Source of the DNA: Streptosporangium sp. NBC_01495
Lineage (GTDB): Bacteria; Actinomycetota; Actinomycetes; Streptosporangiales; Streptosporangiaceae
Assembly (NCBI RefSeq): GCF_036250735.1
Contig: NZ_CP109430.1
Coordinates: 9,734,001-9,798,000, forward strand
Reading direction: 5' to 3'
DNA length: 64,000 nt
Made by a program: the position numbers and the translations under genes. Of this stretch, positions 39,010 to 47,780 are shown in pieces (position 1 is the stretch's first letter; each line of letters begins with the position of its first letter). A model generated the notes under the pieces. That model was not told the origin of the DNA. It did no database searches and saw only the letters and a program-made list of their open reading frames with translations.

Positions 39010-39094
39010 CTCTGATCTTTCCCGTTCAGATCAGTTCCACCTGGTCCAACGGGCGCAGCCGGTCCTTCCAGAACGGGGTTGAACGGGGCTGGAT

Positions 39095-39115
39095 TGCAAC
39101 TAGAAATGCAACTAG
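39095..39115 (+). repeat. 12-bp-spaced direct repeats, integrase-tail type
   Basis: TGCAACTAG at 39095-39103 and 39107-39115, period 12. In frame they read ATRNATRN followed by a stop, like the 12-bp repeats at the intact integrase end (5521-5544). No integrase catalytic motif precedes them. Confidence 0.5.
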
Positions 39116-39243
39116 GAACCGGTGAGCGCGAGGCGATCCCCCGTTCGGCGGTACGTCCGGTTTACCGGCACGCGATCGGCTAACGTGATCGCTGTCGAGC
39201 GGCACAACGGGGGCCGGCTGATCACAGGGGCGGAGGATGTCTC

Positions 39244-40104
39244 GTGCGAAGGACGATCGTGTGCCTGTCCCTGGTGCTGCTCCTGTCCTCCTGTAGCTGG
39301 TTCCATCGCGTCTCGCCCGGAGAGTTCAAGAATCGCGCCCAGGAGGTAGTAGCGCGCTGGCAGGGATCGGCCGCCGACCGGGCCTGGCGTGAGGGGTTCG
39401 TTTCGTTGGAAGTGATGAATCCGCAAGGATGGGCCCGTGTGGGCCCCATTCCGGCCTGGGTGAACAGAAGCGCGCACAACGGCGCGTGGCAGCTGGCCAC
39501 CACGCTGCCTGCGGATTCCCCAACCCGCGCGGATGTGCGCTGGCCGGACGGCTCGGTCTCCCAGGTGCCGCTCGTCACGGCGGCGAGCGCGTACGCGGAG
39601 TTCAGCAAGCCGGCCGGCTTCATCGAGGAGGAGTGCCCGGCCAAGGGATGCCGCCCGCTCCGGGTGACCGGCGCCGAACTGGACGAGGTGCCACTGGAGA
39701 CCAGCCGCGGCACGATCCAGGTGCCCGCATGGCTGTTCACCGTCAGGGGGGTCAAGCAGAAGTACGTCCACGTGGCGGTCGCCCCCTCGGCCGTCACCGC
39801 CCGTCCCGAGCGGGTGCAGGGGGACCTCGAAGAGGTGATGGCGTTCGATCTGGTTGCCGGCAAGCCGGACGAGTTGCTTCTCCAGTACGGCCACGGCGCC
39901 TGTGACAGCATTCACGGAGCGCGCGCCTACGAGACCGACCAGCTGGTGGTGGTTGACGTGGACGAGGAGTACTCCGGCGAGATGTGTCCCGCGATCCTCA
40001 AGACAGCCACGATCACCGTCACGCTCGCGCGACCGCTCGGCGACCGCCTCGTGCTCGACTCCGGCACCGGGCTGCCAGTGGTGCGGGAAGTGAAAAGGCG
40101 CTGA
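39244..40104 (+). CDS. Secreted lipoprotein, unknown function
   Basis: 286 residues from GTG 39244. The N-terminus RRTIVCLSLVLLLSSCSWF is a signal peptide with a lipobox (LSSC). The rest looks like a compact extracellular domain (AWVNRSAHNGAWQLATTLPAD; LFTVRGVKQKYVHVAVAP; GHGACDSIHGARAYETDQL) with paired Cys. No known family; no partner adjacent. Inside the tRNA-Ser(TGA)-bounded island. Confidence 0.75.
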   Translation: MRRTIVCLSLVLLLSSCSWFHRVSPGEFKNRAQEVVARWQGSAADRAWREGFVSLEVMNPQGWARVGPIPAWVNRSAHNGAWQLATTLPADSPTRADVRWPDGSVSQVPLVTAASAYAEFSKPAGFIEEECPAKGCRPLRVTGAELDEVPLETSRGTIQVPAWLFTVRGVKQKYVHVAVAPSAVTARPERVQGDLEEVMAFDLVAGKPDELLLQYGHGACDSIHGARAYETDQLVVVDVDEEYSGEMCPAILKTATITVTLARPLGDRLVLDSGTGLPVVREVKRR

Positions 40105-40297
40105 CGGTCCGGGCTTCCCGTTTGGAGTGGGTGATAGGAACCAACCCGCGCTGTCAGCTTGGGAAGTCTCTAACGCATCTGGTGGCTGAGCTGGGAGAGG
40201 GCTGACCTGCGGAGGAGGGGGCCGAGTATCCGTGGTTCCCCCTTGTTCCCCCTCCTGACGGGTACGCAACGGGCACGCCGTCTAGGCTGGGGCCGCT

Positions 40298-40957
40298 CTA
40301 GCGTTCAACGTGGGCGATCGTGCCGTCACCTCCGCTCATGCAATCGTCGGCGAACCGGCACAGGCGATCGATCCAGCGTTTCGGCTCGGCGGGGTCGACG
40401 TCGAGCTCCTTCAGCCATGACTGTTCCCAGAGACCGCCCGGGACGAAGAACCGGGCAGCATGGTCGGTTCCTCGGCGTTCGTCCAGGTGGAGGAGCGCGC
40501 CCATCGCCCAAGACTGGTCGTAGCGGCACTCCGGACGAGAAAGGTAGCGATCGAGGTAGTCGATGAGAGGCTCTGTGTCCTCCGCCCTCCCGAAGCGGGC
40601 GAACGCGAAGCAGTACCCCTTGCCTGCATAAGGGCCGCCGCTTTCCAAGAGCAGTTCGCCAAGCTTGGGACGGAAGCGAGTGCGACGGTCAAGACCTATC
40701 AGGTAGGCGGCGACGAGACGGGGGCGCCAGTCCTCGCCCAGCAGTGCACCAAGCTCGTCGTCGGTGATCTCCTTCGCGTCACTCGCGATCGACCGGGCGA
40801 ACGCGGCAAGCTCGGGTCTGGGCAGACGGAGGAAATTACCGCCGAGGAGCTTCATGTACCGTCGCGATGGCTTCCCCTCCGGAGTGACCCTTCCTTTTGT
40901 GGTGACGAAGCGATGGATGAGGGGCGACACCTTGGCATTCCCGGCCTCGTAGCGCAT
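40298..40957 (-). CDS. DUF6000-like protein
   Basis: 219 residues. LPRPELAAFARSIASDAKEITDDELGALL, RPRLVAAYLIGLDRRTRFRPKLGELLLESG, YAGKGYCFAFARFG and QSWAMGALLHLDERRGTDHA resemble a family of unknown function found scattered in actinomycetes, with HEAT-like helices. Its role is not known; some relatives sit in phage-defence or toxin contexts. Family name given from memory of the pattern. Confidence 0.65.
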   Translation of the reverse strand: MRYEAGNAKVSPLIHRFVTTKGRVTPEGKPSRRYMKLLGGNFLRLPRPELAAFARSIASDAKEITDDELGALLGEDWRPRLVAAYLIGLDRRTRFRPKLGELLLESGGPYAGKGYCFAFARFGRAEDTEPLIDYLDRYLSRPECRYDQSWAMGALLHLDERRGTDHAARFFVPGGLWEQSWLKELDVDPAEPKRWIDRLCRFADDCMSGGDGTIAHVER

Positions 40958-41358
40958 AGGAGTATCTTTCCGTCTCTACGAATCCCGTGCTCCCTCCGGT
41001 CGCCAGCCTGTACCGGCATGCGCGCGGTGTGGTCTGGCCTTCTGATCCGTAGGCCCCCAAACGATCTTCAAAGGTGTTCAGACCAGTTCACCGCGCAGGT
41101 CACGCATGGGCCGACTGTTCGTATCAGTCCAACTCGGTCCGGAGCCGTACAGCCCGTTGGCTCCCAAGATGGCTCCCAGAAATGGACTTGCCGGTGCCTA
41201 TGTGAGCTGCCCATACTCCTCGTGGTGATCCGCTCGGGAAGCCCGCCCCCGCACCTGCTTGGTGAGCCGTACGGCAACGCGTCAGGGCGTGGCTCGGCGA
41301 CGGTGTCTTGCAACTCTGCGAATCACCCAACACACGGATCAGAAGATCAGTCCGGCGC
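40958..41358. other. Gap carrying integrase-tail-like sequence
   Basis: About 400 bases without a supported gene. TGGCTCCCA occurs at 41158-41166 and 41170-41178 (period 12). One frame reads GSQDGSQKW, a text often found right after phage or ICE integrase genes. The region probably holds an old attachment-site arm. Confidence 0.45.
41158..41178 (+). repeat. 12-bp-spaced direct repeats, integrase-tail type
   Basis: TGGCTCCCA at 41158-41166 and again at 41170-41178, exactly 12 bp apart, as in the two other places described (5521, 39095). Translation gives GSQDGSQ. Confidence 0.5.
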
Positions 41359-41919
41359 CTACTCCACCCACCACCAACCGCCTCCAAGGTCGTATGTGGC
41401 GCTGCCGAGGTCACCGCTTGCCGTGTGGACCGTCGTGCCTCGACCATCGGAACCCGGTATGTAGGCGATACCTCTGCCGCTCTCCGCCCGCCAATCCTCG
41501 AACACCGGCAGATAGAGAACGTCGCGTTGTGGCCATACCTGACCGTCTATCGACAGATACCCCATCCACCCGGGCACAGTGAGCGGCCGGTGGTGTTCGT
41601 GGTCGGCGGCGAGTTCAGCGAATGCGTCCCGGTGCGACCAGACCAGACCCTCCGCATATAGGGCTTCCCAGTCAGCGGTTCTGGCCACCGCTCCGGCACC
41701 GAGGGCAAGCGACAGCGCGGCGACACACCGGCCGTAGTCCCTGAGGGACAGATAGGTCAGCACCACCGCGGTCGACCTGCTGATCACCCATAACCAGGCC
41801 GCCGTGATCGCAAGCCAGGCGAACAGCTCGGACACCCTGAACACCGGAATCCAGAAGTACTCCAGCGCCACCAGCACGAGCCACGCGAATGACACCATCG
41901 TGAGCGCCGGCCGGCTCAT
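41359..41919 (-). CDS. Hypothetical membrane protein (186 aa)
   Basis: Start ATG 41919 is chosen because it opens right at the first TM helix; the frame is open to 41982. Helices: MVSFAWLVLVALEYFWIPVF, LFAWLAITAAWLWVISRS and CVAALSLALGAGAVA. The C-terminal ~90 residues are soluble (HRDAFAELAADHEHHRPLTVP; VLYLPVFEDWRAESGRGIAYIPG). No family recognised. Confidence 0.65.
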   Translation of the reverse strand: MSRPALTMVSFAWLVLVALEYFWIPVFRVSELFAWLAITAAWLWVISRSTAVVLTYLSLRDYGRCVAALSLALGAGAVARTADWEALYAEGLVWSHRDAFAELAADHEHHRPLTVPGWMGYLSIDGQVWPQRDVLYLPVFEDWRAESGRGIAYIPGSDGRGTTVHTASGDLGSATYDLGGGWWWVE

Positions 41920-42209
41920 GGGCCTCTTCTCGCTGGATGCAGTCGACACGGCGTGAAGTCTTCTGGAGCGACCAGCGGCCAAGCTACACCTGGACAGGTA
42001 ATTTCACACCGTTTGCACGATTTCTCTCCATATCCTCGCCTTGCTGATCATTTTGTCCATCGATCGCGGGACACTGGCTTGGTGAATCTGCTTCCGGCGC
42101 TTAGAGGCTGCTCGGTGAAGCAGATCGTACATACAGTGCGGTCGAACGCAGTGTCGGTGTTACTTCCCAAATGACCGCTGCGCACAGGACAGCACCGGGG
42201 CGCCAGCGG

Positions 42210-42854
42210 TCAAGATCCGGGATGCCCCAACGAAGGAGTCAGAACGGTCTTCCAGCGGTATCCCTCATCCCGGTTCAGATCGATCAGGGCGACGCGCCTG
42301 AGAGTGAGCGGCACGACATCGGCGTGCCGGTCGAGTAGCTCTCGGATGGGAGCGAGCGAAGCGCCGCTGGTGTTGGCGTAGGCGAGACTGACGTGAGGGT
42401 GAAACCCCTCAGCGGCCTCCGGCACCCGGCCCTTACCCCAGACCTCGCCGATGGCTTCGCGTACGGCTCGGCGCACCACGGCTACAACCTCGACCGGCCG
42501 TACCGGCAGATGTACGCCTTCAGCGTCGGCCAGCACCGAACCCAGCCGCACCTCGACCGGGCCGAAACCGGACACCCGCTCGGTCACCGCGGCACCGATC
42601 GCTTCCAGGTCCTCCTCGCTGACCTCGTCGGCGAAGCCGACACCCTGGGTGGTCATATGCAGCCATTGGGGTGGAATGAGGTCCAGAACCGCCACTTTGT
42701 CGAGGTCAGAACGTATCCGTGTCACGAACTCGTGCAGTTCGGGCTGATCATCCACAAGGAAGTGCCAGGTGTAGAAGCTGCGGCCCGGTCGCCAGCCCGG
42801 TCGCCACCACCAGTGATCGCGAGTCTCGGTATCGTCCCCAGCCAAGGAGGTCAC
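42210..42854 (-). CDS. 2'-5' RNA ligase-type 2H phosphoesterase
   Basis: 214 residues. The two catalytic H-x-T/S motifs are visible: WLHMTTQGVGF and FHPHVSLAYAN. An N-terminal Trp-rich segment (HWWWRPGWRPGRSFYTWHFL) precedes the fold. 2H enzymes act on 2'-5' bonds, cyclic phosphates or ADP-ribose derivatives. The ATG overlaps the stop of the upstream regulator gene (42851-42854), so the two form an operon. Confidence 0.88.
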   Translation of the reverse strand: MTSLAGDDTETRDHWWWRPGWRPGRSFYTWHFLVDDQPELHEFVTRIRSDLDKVAVLDLIPPQWLHMTTQGVGFADEVSEEDLEAIGAAVTERVSGFGPVEVRLGSVLADAEGVHLPVRPVEVVAVVRRAVREAIGEVWGKGRVPEAAEGFHPHVSLAYANTSGASLAPIRELLDRHADVVPLTLRRVALIDLNRDEGYRWKTVLTPSLGHPGS

Positions 42855-44353
42855 CTTTCTGTGTGCGGCCTGCTCTCGTCACTGAACGCGCTGATGGCTT
42901 CCCTGATCGCTCTGCCCTCCCCGCCACCTTGGAACGCGGCTGGGATCCGGCTGGCAATCTGTCCGAGTTGAAGCAGCAGGGGCGTCGCGCGTGCCTCCAG
43001 GGGCGTCTCCAAGACCGGGGCGAGCGCCTCGGCTGCTCCGTCCAGAGCTCCGGTGTCAATATGGGCCCGGACCACATGGAGCATGGTCATCCGCTCGGTC
43101 CCAAGGTTCCGGGTCCGCTCGGACTTGCCCTGGGAGATCTCCACGCTGCGGTCGGCCATTTCCATCGCCCGGCCCGGGTCCGACAACACCAGGTAAGCGT
43201 CCGCCCAATAGCTCAGCGCCCGTTCCGGTGCGCAGCTGAGCGGCCCCCCGGGAGAACTCGTCCCCCCCGACTGAACCTCCTGAGCGTGGTACAGCATGGC
43301 GTGCGCGTCGGCGGGGCGTCCGAACCGGGCGTAGTCCAGGGCGAGGGTACTGGCCAGCATTACCTCGGTCTCCCCTCCGGTCCGCACGGCGTAGCGAAGC
43401 CCGTGCTCCGCGTGAAGCAGGGCGTCCTGCTTACGGTCATCCCAGTACGCGGCAACCTGCCGGGTCTTGCACACCCAGGCGAGCAGACCGTTGTGCCCGC
43501 ACTCCTCGGCGAAATGCCACGCGGCTCGTGCGTGCCTGTCTGCCGCCTCGGGCCTCCCCAGGTCGGTGCTGACCCAGGCCAGGAATGTCATCGCCCAGCC
43601 AACGGTCAGGTACAAGTCTCGACGGTGGCGCAGCGGTTGGTGGCCTTCCAGCAGGCGCAGAGCCTCGTCGCGGATGCGTCGCGCGTCCGCCAGCAGCGGA
43701 GCCGTCGGCGTCTTCAGGTAACTGGCCGCTACGCGTTGGAGGTCCGCGTTGAGGCGTTCGATCGTCGAGGTGCCTACATTGGTGGTCTCCGCCTCACTGA
43801 GGATGAGATCGGATTCCCTTGCATAAAGGGCTAATTGCTCACTACCGGAAAAAGGGCGCCGGTCGCGAAGCCGGGAGAGAGCCGGTGACGCCACTTCGAC
43901 AGTCCCGGGAAACGCAGGCGATCCGCCGGCCGGAACATTCCCACTGAAGTTCGGGTCGGCCTGCCGGTAATCGATGCGGTCGATCTCAGCCTGGTCGTCG
44001 GTGCCGTACAGGACGTATTCGGCGTCGGTGAGCAGCCGCCGCCCTTGCGTCTGGTAGACGCGGGCAAGAGCGTGCAACGCGGCCACGCTGGGGCGTCTCC
44101 CTTTCGCAGGCCAGTGCTCGTACTGGTAGATGCGCGCTTTGACCATGGTCGCGTCACCGGCGTCGAGAGCGTTCCAGCGGTCAGCCACCTCCTGGTGGCT
44201 GAGGTTGTGCGCCCAGCGGAAAGCTACGCGGGGACCGACCTCCGGATGATCGGTTTCCCAGACAGCGGCGATCTGCTCCCACATTAGGCCACGAATCCGA
44301 AGCTGCTGAGAGCGATACGCACGTTGCCGCCGACTGGGTCCGATTTGCTCCAT
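42851..44353 (-). CDS. Large HTH regulator with helical-repeat C-terminus
   Basis: About 500 residues from ATG 44353 (44410 also possible). N-terminal DNA-binding part: QQLRIRGLMWEQIAAVWETDHP, HNLSHQEVADRWNALDAGD and a helix ending YQYEHWPAKGRRPSVAALHALARVYQ, an XRE-like arrangement. The rest is TPR-like: AMTFLAWVSTDLGRPEAADRHARAAWHFAEE, DALLHAEHGLRYAV, ERALSYWADAYLVLSDPGRAMEMADRS. Regulators of this build control linked biosynthetic or signalling genes in Streptomyces. It is divergent from the five-gene cassette at 44.6 kb and probably controls it. Confidence 0.8.
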   Translation of the reverse strand: MEQIGPSRRQRAYRSQQLRIRGLMWEQIAAVWETDHPEVGPRVAFRWAHNLSHQEVADRWNALDAGDATMVKARIYQYEHWPAKGRRPSVAALHALARVYQTQGRRLLTDAEYVLYGTDDQAEIDRIDYRQADPNFSGNVPAGGSPAFPGTVEVASPALSRLRDRRPFSGSEQLALYARESDLILSEAETTNVGTSTIERLNADLQRVAASYLKTPTAPLLADARRIRDEALRLLEGHQPLRHRRDLYLTVGWAMTFLAWVSTDLGRPEAADRHARAAWHFAEECGHNGLLAWVCKTRQVAAYWDDRKQDALLHAEHGLRYAVRTGGETEVMLASTLALDYARFGRPADAHAMLYHAQEVQSGGTSSPGGPLSCAPERALSYWADAYLVLSDPGRAMEMADRSVEISQGKSERTRNLGTERMTMLHVVRAHIDTGALDGAAEALAPVLETPLEARATPLLLQLGQIASRIPAAFQGGGEGRAIREAISAFSDESRPHTER

Positions 44354-44612
44354 AACTGAATCCGTCCGAGGAAGTGACGAAGCGCCTGACTTCCACAGCG
44401 TACGCATCACATTGAAGCAGCGTCAGCTAACTACACAAACGACTTCCGGGGCTCAAGACCAGTTGAGAGCGCCTTCCTGGCGCTAACTCTTCTGGCTCTT
44501 TATTCGTTGAAGCCATCTCCGGAGACTTAAAAGTCCCGCCGAACGAATAGCGGATCCGCCCGGCGCTTGCCACGTCCGGACGGACCCTTGACCAGGAAGT
44601 GAGTCCTGACCC

Positions 44613-45326
44613 GTGAGCAACCCTAGTGTCCCGGTCCTCGGCCGGACCACGGTGAACAGCTGCGGCTGCTTCGCCGGAGCCTTGCCGATGTCGATGGGCT
44701 GTGCTGTCTGCGGGCACGCGCCCTACGCACACGGCTGCCCTGGCCAACCCGCCGATCACGAGTACGCGCAGCCGTCCGGCGAGCTGATGGCCGAGCGCCT
44801 GGACGCGCGCCGTCGGCTCGGTCTGGGTCGGCCCCTGCCGCCTTTCGAGCACACCCGGGAGGTCCCCGCGCAGCCGACTCCGCTCGTGCCCGCGCCCCGC
44901 CAGGTCGAACCCGATCCGTCACCATCGCGCGTACGGCGCCCGGCGGCGCCTAACGCGGCCCGCCCGTACCGGCCTGTCGAGTCGCAGGAGGACCGTACGG
45001 CCCGCTTGGTGCTCGCCCGTGATTCTCTCGCCCTGCGACGAGCCCGCGCCACAGCCCGCACGCAAGAGCTCATCCCCTACAAGGTCGGCACCGCCCCCCA
45101 CTCTCATCGCGGCATCGTGGATCACAATGCAATGCACCCCCATCGCGAAGAGCCGGCCCCTCGGCGAACGCTCACCCTGTCACCGAACATCCCCAACACA
45201 GGTGACCGGCATCAGCCGTACCAGACCCTCTCGCGAGGATCGGCCGTCGCCCCCGGCTGGGGACGTTCACCGGACACCTTCCCACCGCGACGGCACGACC
45301 CGTACCGACACGAGGCCGCAGCATGA
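44613..45326 (+). CDS. Hypothetical cassette protein with N-terminal Cys motif (237 aa)
   Basis: GTG 44613 with GGAAGTGAG upstream. Residues ~16-45 carry CGCFAG, MSMGCAVCGHAPYAHGCPG, a Cys/His cluster that may bind zinc. The rest is Pro/Arg-rich and probably disordered. It overlaps the next gene by ATGA (45323-45326). No family recognised; first gene of the cassette. Confidence 0.6.
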   Translation: MSNPSVPVLGRTTVNSCGCFAGALPMSMGCAVCGHAPYAHGCPGQPADHEYAQPSGELMAERLDARRRLGLGRPLPPFEHTREVPAQPTPLVPAPRQVEPDPSPSRVRRPAAPNAARPYRPVESQEDRTARLVLARDSLALRRARATARTQELIPYKVGTAPHSHRGIVDHNAMHPHREEPAPRRTLTLSPNIPNTGDRHQPYQTLSRGSAVAPGWGRSPDTFPPRRHDPYRHEAAA

Positions 45327-45808
45327 GCGCGGCCCCGCAAGGCAACGTCCCCACCAGCAGGCGCGGCGGTAGTTCCACTTCCCAGACGCACGCCGCCGCG
45401 CCGTCGACCGCCGTCGACCACTCATCCCACCTACCGGCCGGGAGCCAGGTCAGCACTCAGCCCAGTGAATACTCACCCATCACACGGGCCGAGGAACTGG
45501 CCGCGGTGCTGACCGAGGTGCACGGCATCACGGCAGACGTTCACAAGCTTCGCTCCGGTAACGCCATACTGTCCGTCCACTACGGGCTGCTGGCCTACAC
45601 CGACGGGGAGAAGTTCTGGTGGACCAGTCCTGAGCTCAGTGACTCCGGCAGCCCTCTGCTCAGTTCCGCGCTGACGCTGCCCGTCGTCGCTGAGCAGCTC
45701 GCCAGGCACTACGCGATCCTGCGCGGCAGGGATGCCACCGACGTACTGCGTAGCGGCCTGCCACTGCTGGCCGACGTGATCATGGCCGACCATGTCGTCC
45801 CGCGTTGA
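45323..45808 (+). CDS. Hypothetical cassette protein (161 aa)
   Basis: Residues 1-45 are Ser/Pro-rich and disordered; the conserved-looking part begins ITRAEELAAVLTEVHGITADVHKLRSGNAILSVHYGLL and contains FWWTSPELSDSGSP and a helical C-terminus. It is translated from an overlapping ATGA. No enzyme motif is evident. It may be a small binding partner for the enzymes encoded after it. Confidence 0.6.
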   Translation: MSAAPQGNVPTSRRGGSSTSQTHAAAPSTAVDHSSHLPAGSQVSTQPSEYSPITRAEELAAVLTEVHGITADVHKLRSGNAILSVHYGLLAYTDGEKFWWTSPELSDSGSPLLSSALTLPVVAEQLARHYAILRGRDATDVLRSGLPLLADVIMADHVVPR

Positions 45809-45895
45809 CATGCCTGCGCCTCGACTTTGTCCCGAGGCGGAGAAACCAGAGCAATCCACATCGGAGAAACAGCCGTATGAGAAAGGACGCTCGTG

Positions 45896-46720
45896 ATGAC
45901 CTCCCTGGCACAGCAGGTCGCCTGCACCGGGACGATCGACCCCGACGTGTTGGAACGTGTCCGCCACGAGACACTGACCGTCCCAGAAGGGTGGGTCGCC
46001 CAGTACGGCGAATACCAGTCGGGCGGTTGGGGGACGCTGTCGCTGCTGAACATGACCGGCGACGCCACTGACGTGACCATCACCGACTGCGACCCCGTGG
46101 AGACCGCTCTGCTGGCGTCAATGCCGGCCACTCGGCGGCTCCTGTCCACGCTCGGATTGCGGTACATGTGGGCGCGGATCGCCCGCCTCGACGCAAGGGC
46201 TTTCCTGTGGGAGCACCGCGACTACGGAGAGCTGCGATCCGTCGAACGGCACCGGCTGCACATCCCCCTCATCACCAGCTCTTCGGCCTATCTGGTCCTC
46301 GGGGGCTCAGCGGTCCACCTGACCACGGGCAACATATGGCGGCTCACTCCGACCTTCGCGCACGGAGCCTGCAACCTGTACGGGCCGACCCGCTTCCATC
46401 TGATCCTGGACTGCTACGCCAGCCCTGAGCTGACTGAACTGACCAGGGGACAACAGCTTCCGGACGATTACGTACGCCACCTGCCACACCTCGATGACGA
46501 CCTGCTTCGGCGAAAGGTCGAGCAGGCGCGCACTCTGATCCGGTTCGGATACGGCCAGGCAGCCGAGCGGCACCTGCTGCGGTTGTTCTTCACCCACGCC
46601 CTTCCCGAAGGACGCGCCTATGACCTGATCAGTGAGCTGTACGAGCACAGCGGCGCGACGCGAACCGCCGAGATGTGGCGTGATCGAAAATCCGTCCTGC
46701 TCAGTACGGACATCGGCTGA
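45896..46720 (+). CDS. Aspartyl/asparaginyl beta-hydroxylase-like 2OG-Fe(II) enzyme
   Basis: 274 residues from ATG 45896 (GAAAGGAC upstream; GTG 45893 adjoining). The fold signature is LWEHRDYGELRSVERHRLHIPLITSS (H-x-D iron ligands, conserved Arg) and FAHGACNLYGPTRFHLILDC (distal His, then Arg for 2OG). The C-terminal ~75 residues are extra helical (LDDDLLRRKVEQARTLIRFGYGQAAERHLL). Such enzymes hydroxylate free or peptide-bound amino acids. Followed by a nucleotidyltransferase and a kinase gene; product unknown. Confidence 0.82.
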   Translation: MTSLAQQVACTGTIDPDVLERVRHETLTVPEGWVAQYGEYQSGGWGTLSLLNMTGDATDVTITDCDPVETALLASMPATRRLLSTLGLRYMWARIARLDARAFLWEHRDYGELRSVERHRLHIPLITSSSAYLVLGGSAVHLTTGNIWRLTPTFAHGACNLYGPTRFHLILDCYASPELTELTRGQQLPDDYVRHLPHLDDDLLRRKVEQARTLIRFGYGQAAERHLLRLFFTHALPEGRAYDLISELYEHSGATRTAEMWRDRKSVLLSTDIG

Positions 46721-46748
46721 GAAGACCAGCGATCGAGAAAGGAAACCC

Positions 46749-47627
46749 ATGTTCGACACCTGCCATGAGGCCATCGACCGGCTTGCCGCGGTGAACCGGC
46801 CCGGCCAGTTCGCCGTCATGGAAAACGCGATCAATCACCTCGTCGCCTGCCCTGCCGTCACCCAACTGCTCATTCGCGGATCCTTCGCTCGTGGAACCTC
46901 CGACCGGCTCTCCGATGTGGACCTCGTCGTGGGAGTCGCACCATCGGCCTTCGCCGAGTTCGTCAACATGCTCGACGCGCTTGCCGTCACCGAGTTCGGC
47001 GCGATCATGCCCGGCTGGCCCGACAGGATCGTGCCCCGCATGGGCGGCCTCGGCTATGTGCACCTGATCGAGGCCGACGGCAAGCTCCACCAGCTCGACC
47101 TGTACGTGGCCCCTTCCGACAGGATCGACGACATCACCGCCTCGACCCGCGGCCACATCATCTACACCACTCCCCACGCCAAGCACGAGAAATCTGATCC
47201 GGCCGTGGCCCAGTTCGTCACTGACCGTCTGGCCACGCCGCCCACGTGCGAGCAACTCGTCGTCGAAGCGCTGGTGCTGGGCTGGATGATCCACAAACGA
47301 ATCGCTCGAGGGCAGAAGTTCATGGCCTACGCCGAGACGCACATGCTTCACACCGCGGCCCGCTCCCTGATTCGGACCGCCCTGTCCCCACAAACGGCGT
47401 TCTACGGCTGGTATCACCTCGACACCGACATCGGCGCCACTCCCATCGGCCGCTCCTGCCTCCGAGAGCTGGAAGTGCTGATCACATCCCCGCCGACACC
47501 CACCGTCGCGTCCCTGAAGAACTCCATCGAACGGATCCTGGCACTGGCCCAGCGCGCGGCCCCGGACGCGGTGAGCCCCCTGCGCCTGTCCATCGACGCC
47601 TGCCTCCACCATCTCGACCTCGGCTGA
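46749..47627 (+). CDS. Nucleotidyltransferase (DNA polymerase beta-like fold)
   Basis: 292 residues from ATG 46749 (GAAAGGAAACCC upstream). The NTase motif LLIRGSFARGTSDRLSDVDLVVG gives GS and D-x-D; a third acid is plausible in HQLDLYVAPSD. The C-terminal half is helical, as in minimal aminoglycoside-type NTases (ADD, LNU). It transfers an NMP group to a small molecule or protein. The position, between a hydroxylase and a kinase-fold gene, argues for a biosynthetic or modification pathway; inferred. Confidence 0.85.
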   Translation: MFDTCHEAIDRLAAVNRPGQFAVMENAINHLVACPAVTQLLIRGSFARGTSDRLSDVDLVVGVAPSAFAEFVNMLDALAVTEFGAIMPGWPDRIVPRMGGLGYVHLIEADGKLHQLDLYVAPSDRIDDITASTRGHIIYTTPHAKHEKSDPAVAQFVTDRLATPPTCEQLVVEALVLGWMIHKRIARGQKFMAYAETHMLHTAARSLIRTALSPQTAFYGWYHLDTDIGATPIGRSCLRELEVLITSPPTPTVASLKNSIERILALAQRAAPDAVSPLRLSIDACLHHLDLG

Positions 47628-47780
47628 ACACCACCGGCCGGTACGGTGAACCCGTGCCCTTACACCCCATCGAACAGCGAGCTACCGGCGCCGAGCAGGG
47701 ATAGACGAGACAGCGTCCCGTCCTGCTCGGCGAGATCGCGTCCGCGTCCGATCCATCCCGACACGTACAGGGCCTTCTTC

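Noticed and set aside
39122..39349. Small plus-strand frame before the lipoprotein gene
   Set aside because: No ribosome binding site and it overlaps the signal peptide codons of the lipoprotein in another frame.
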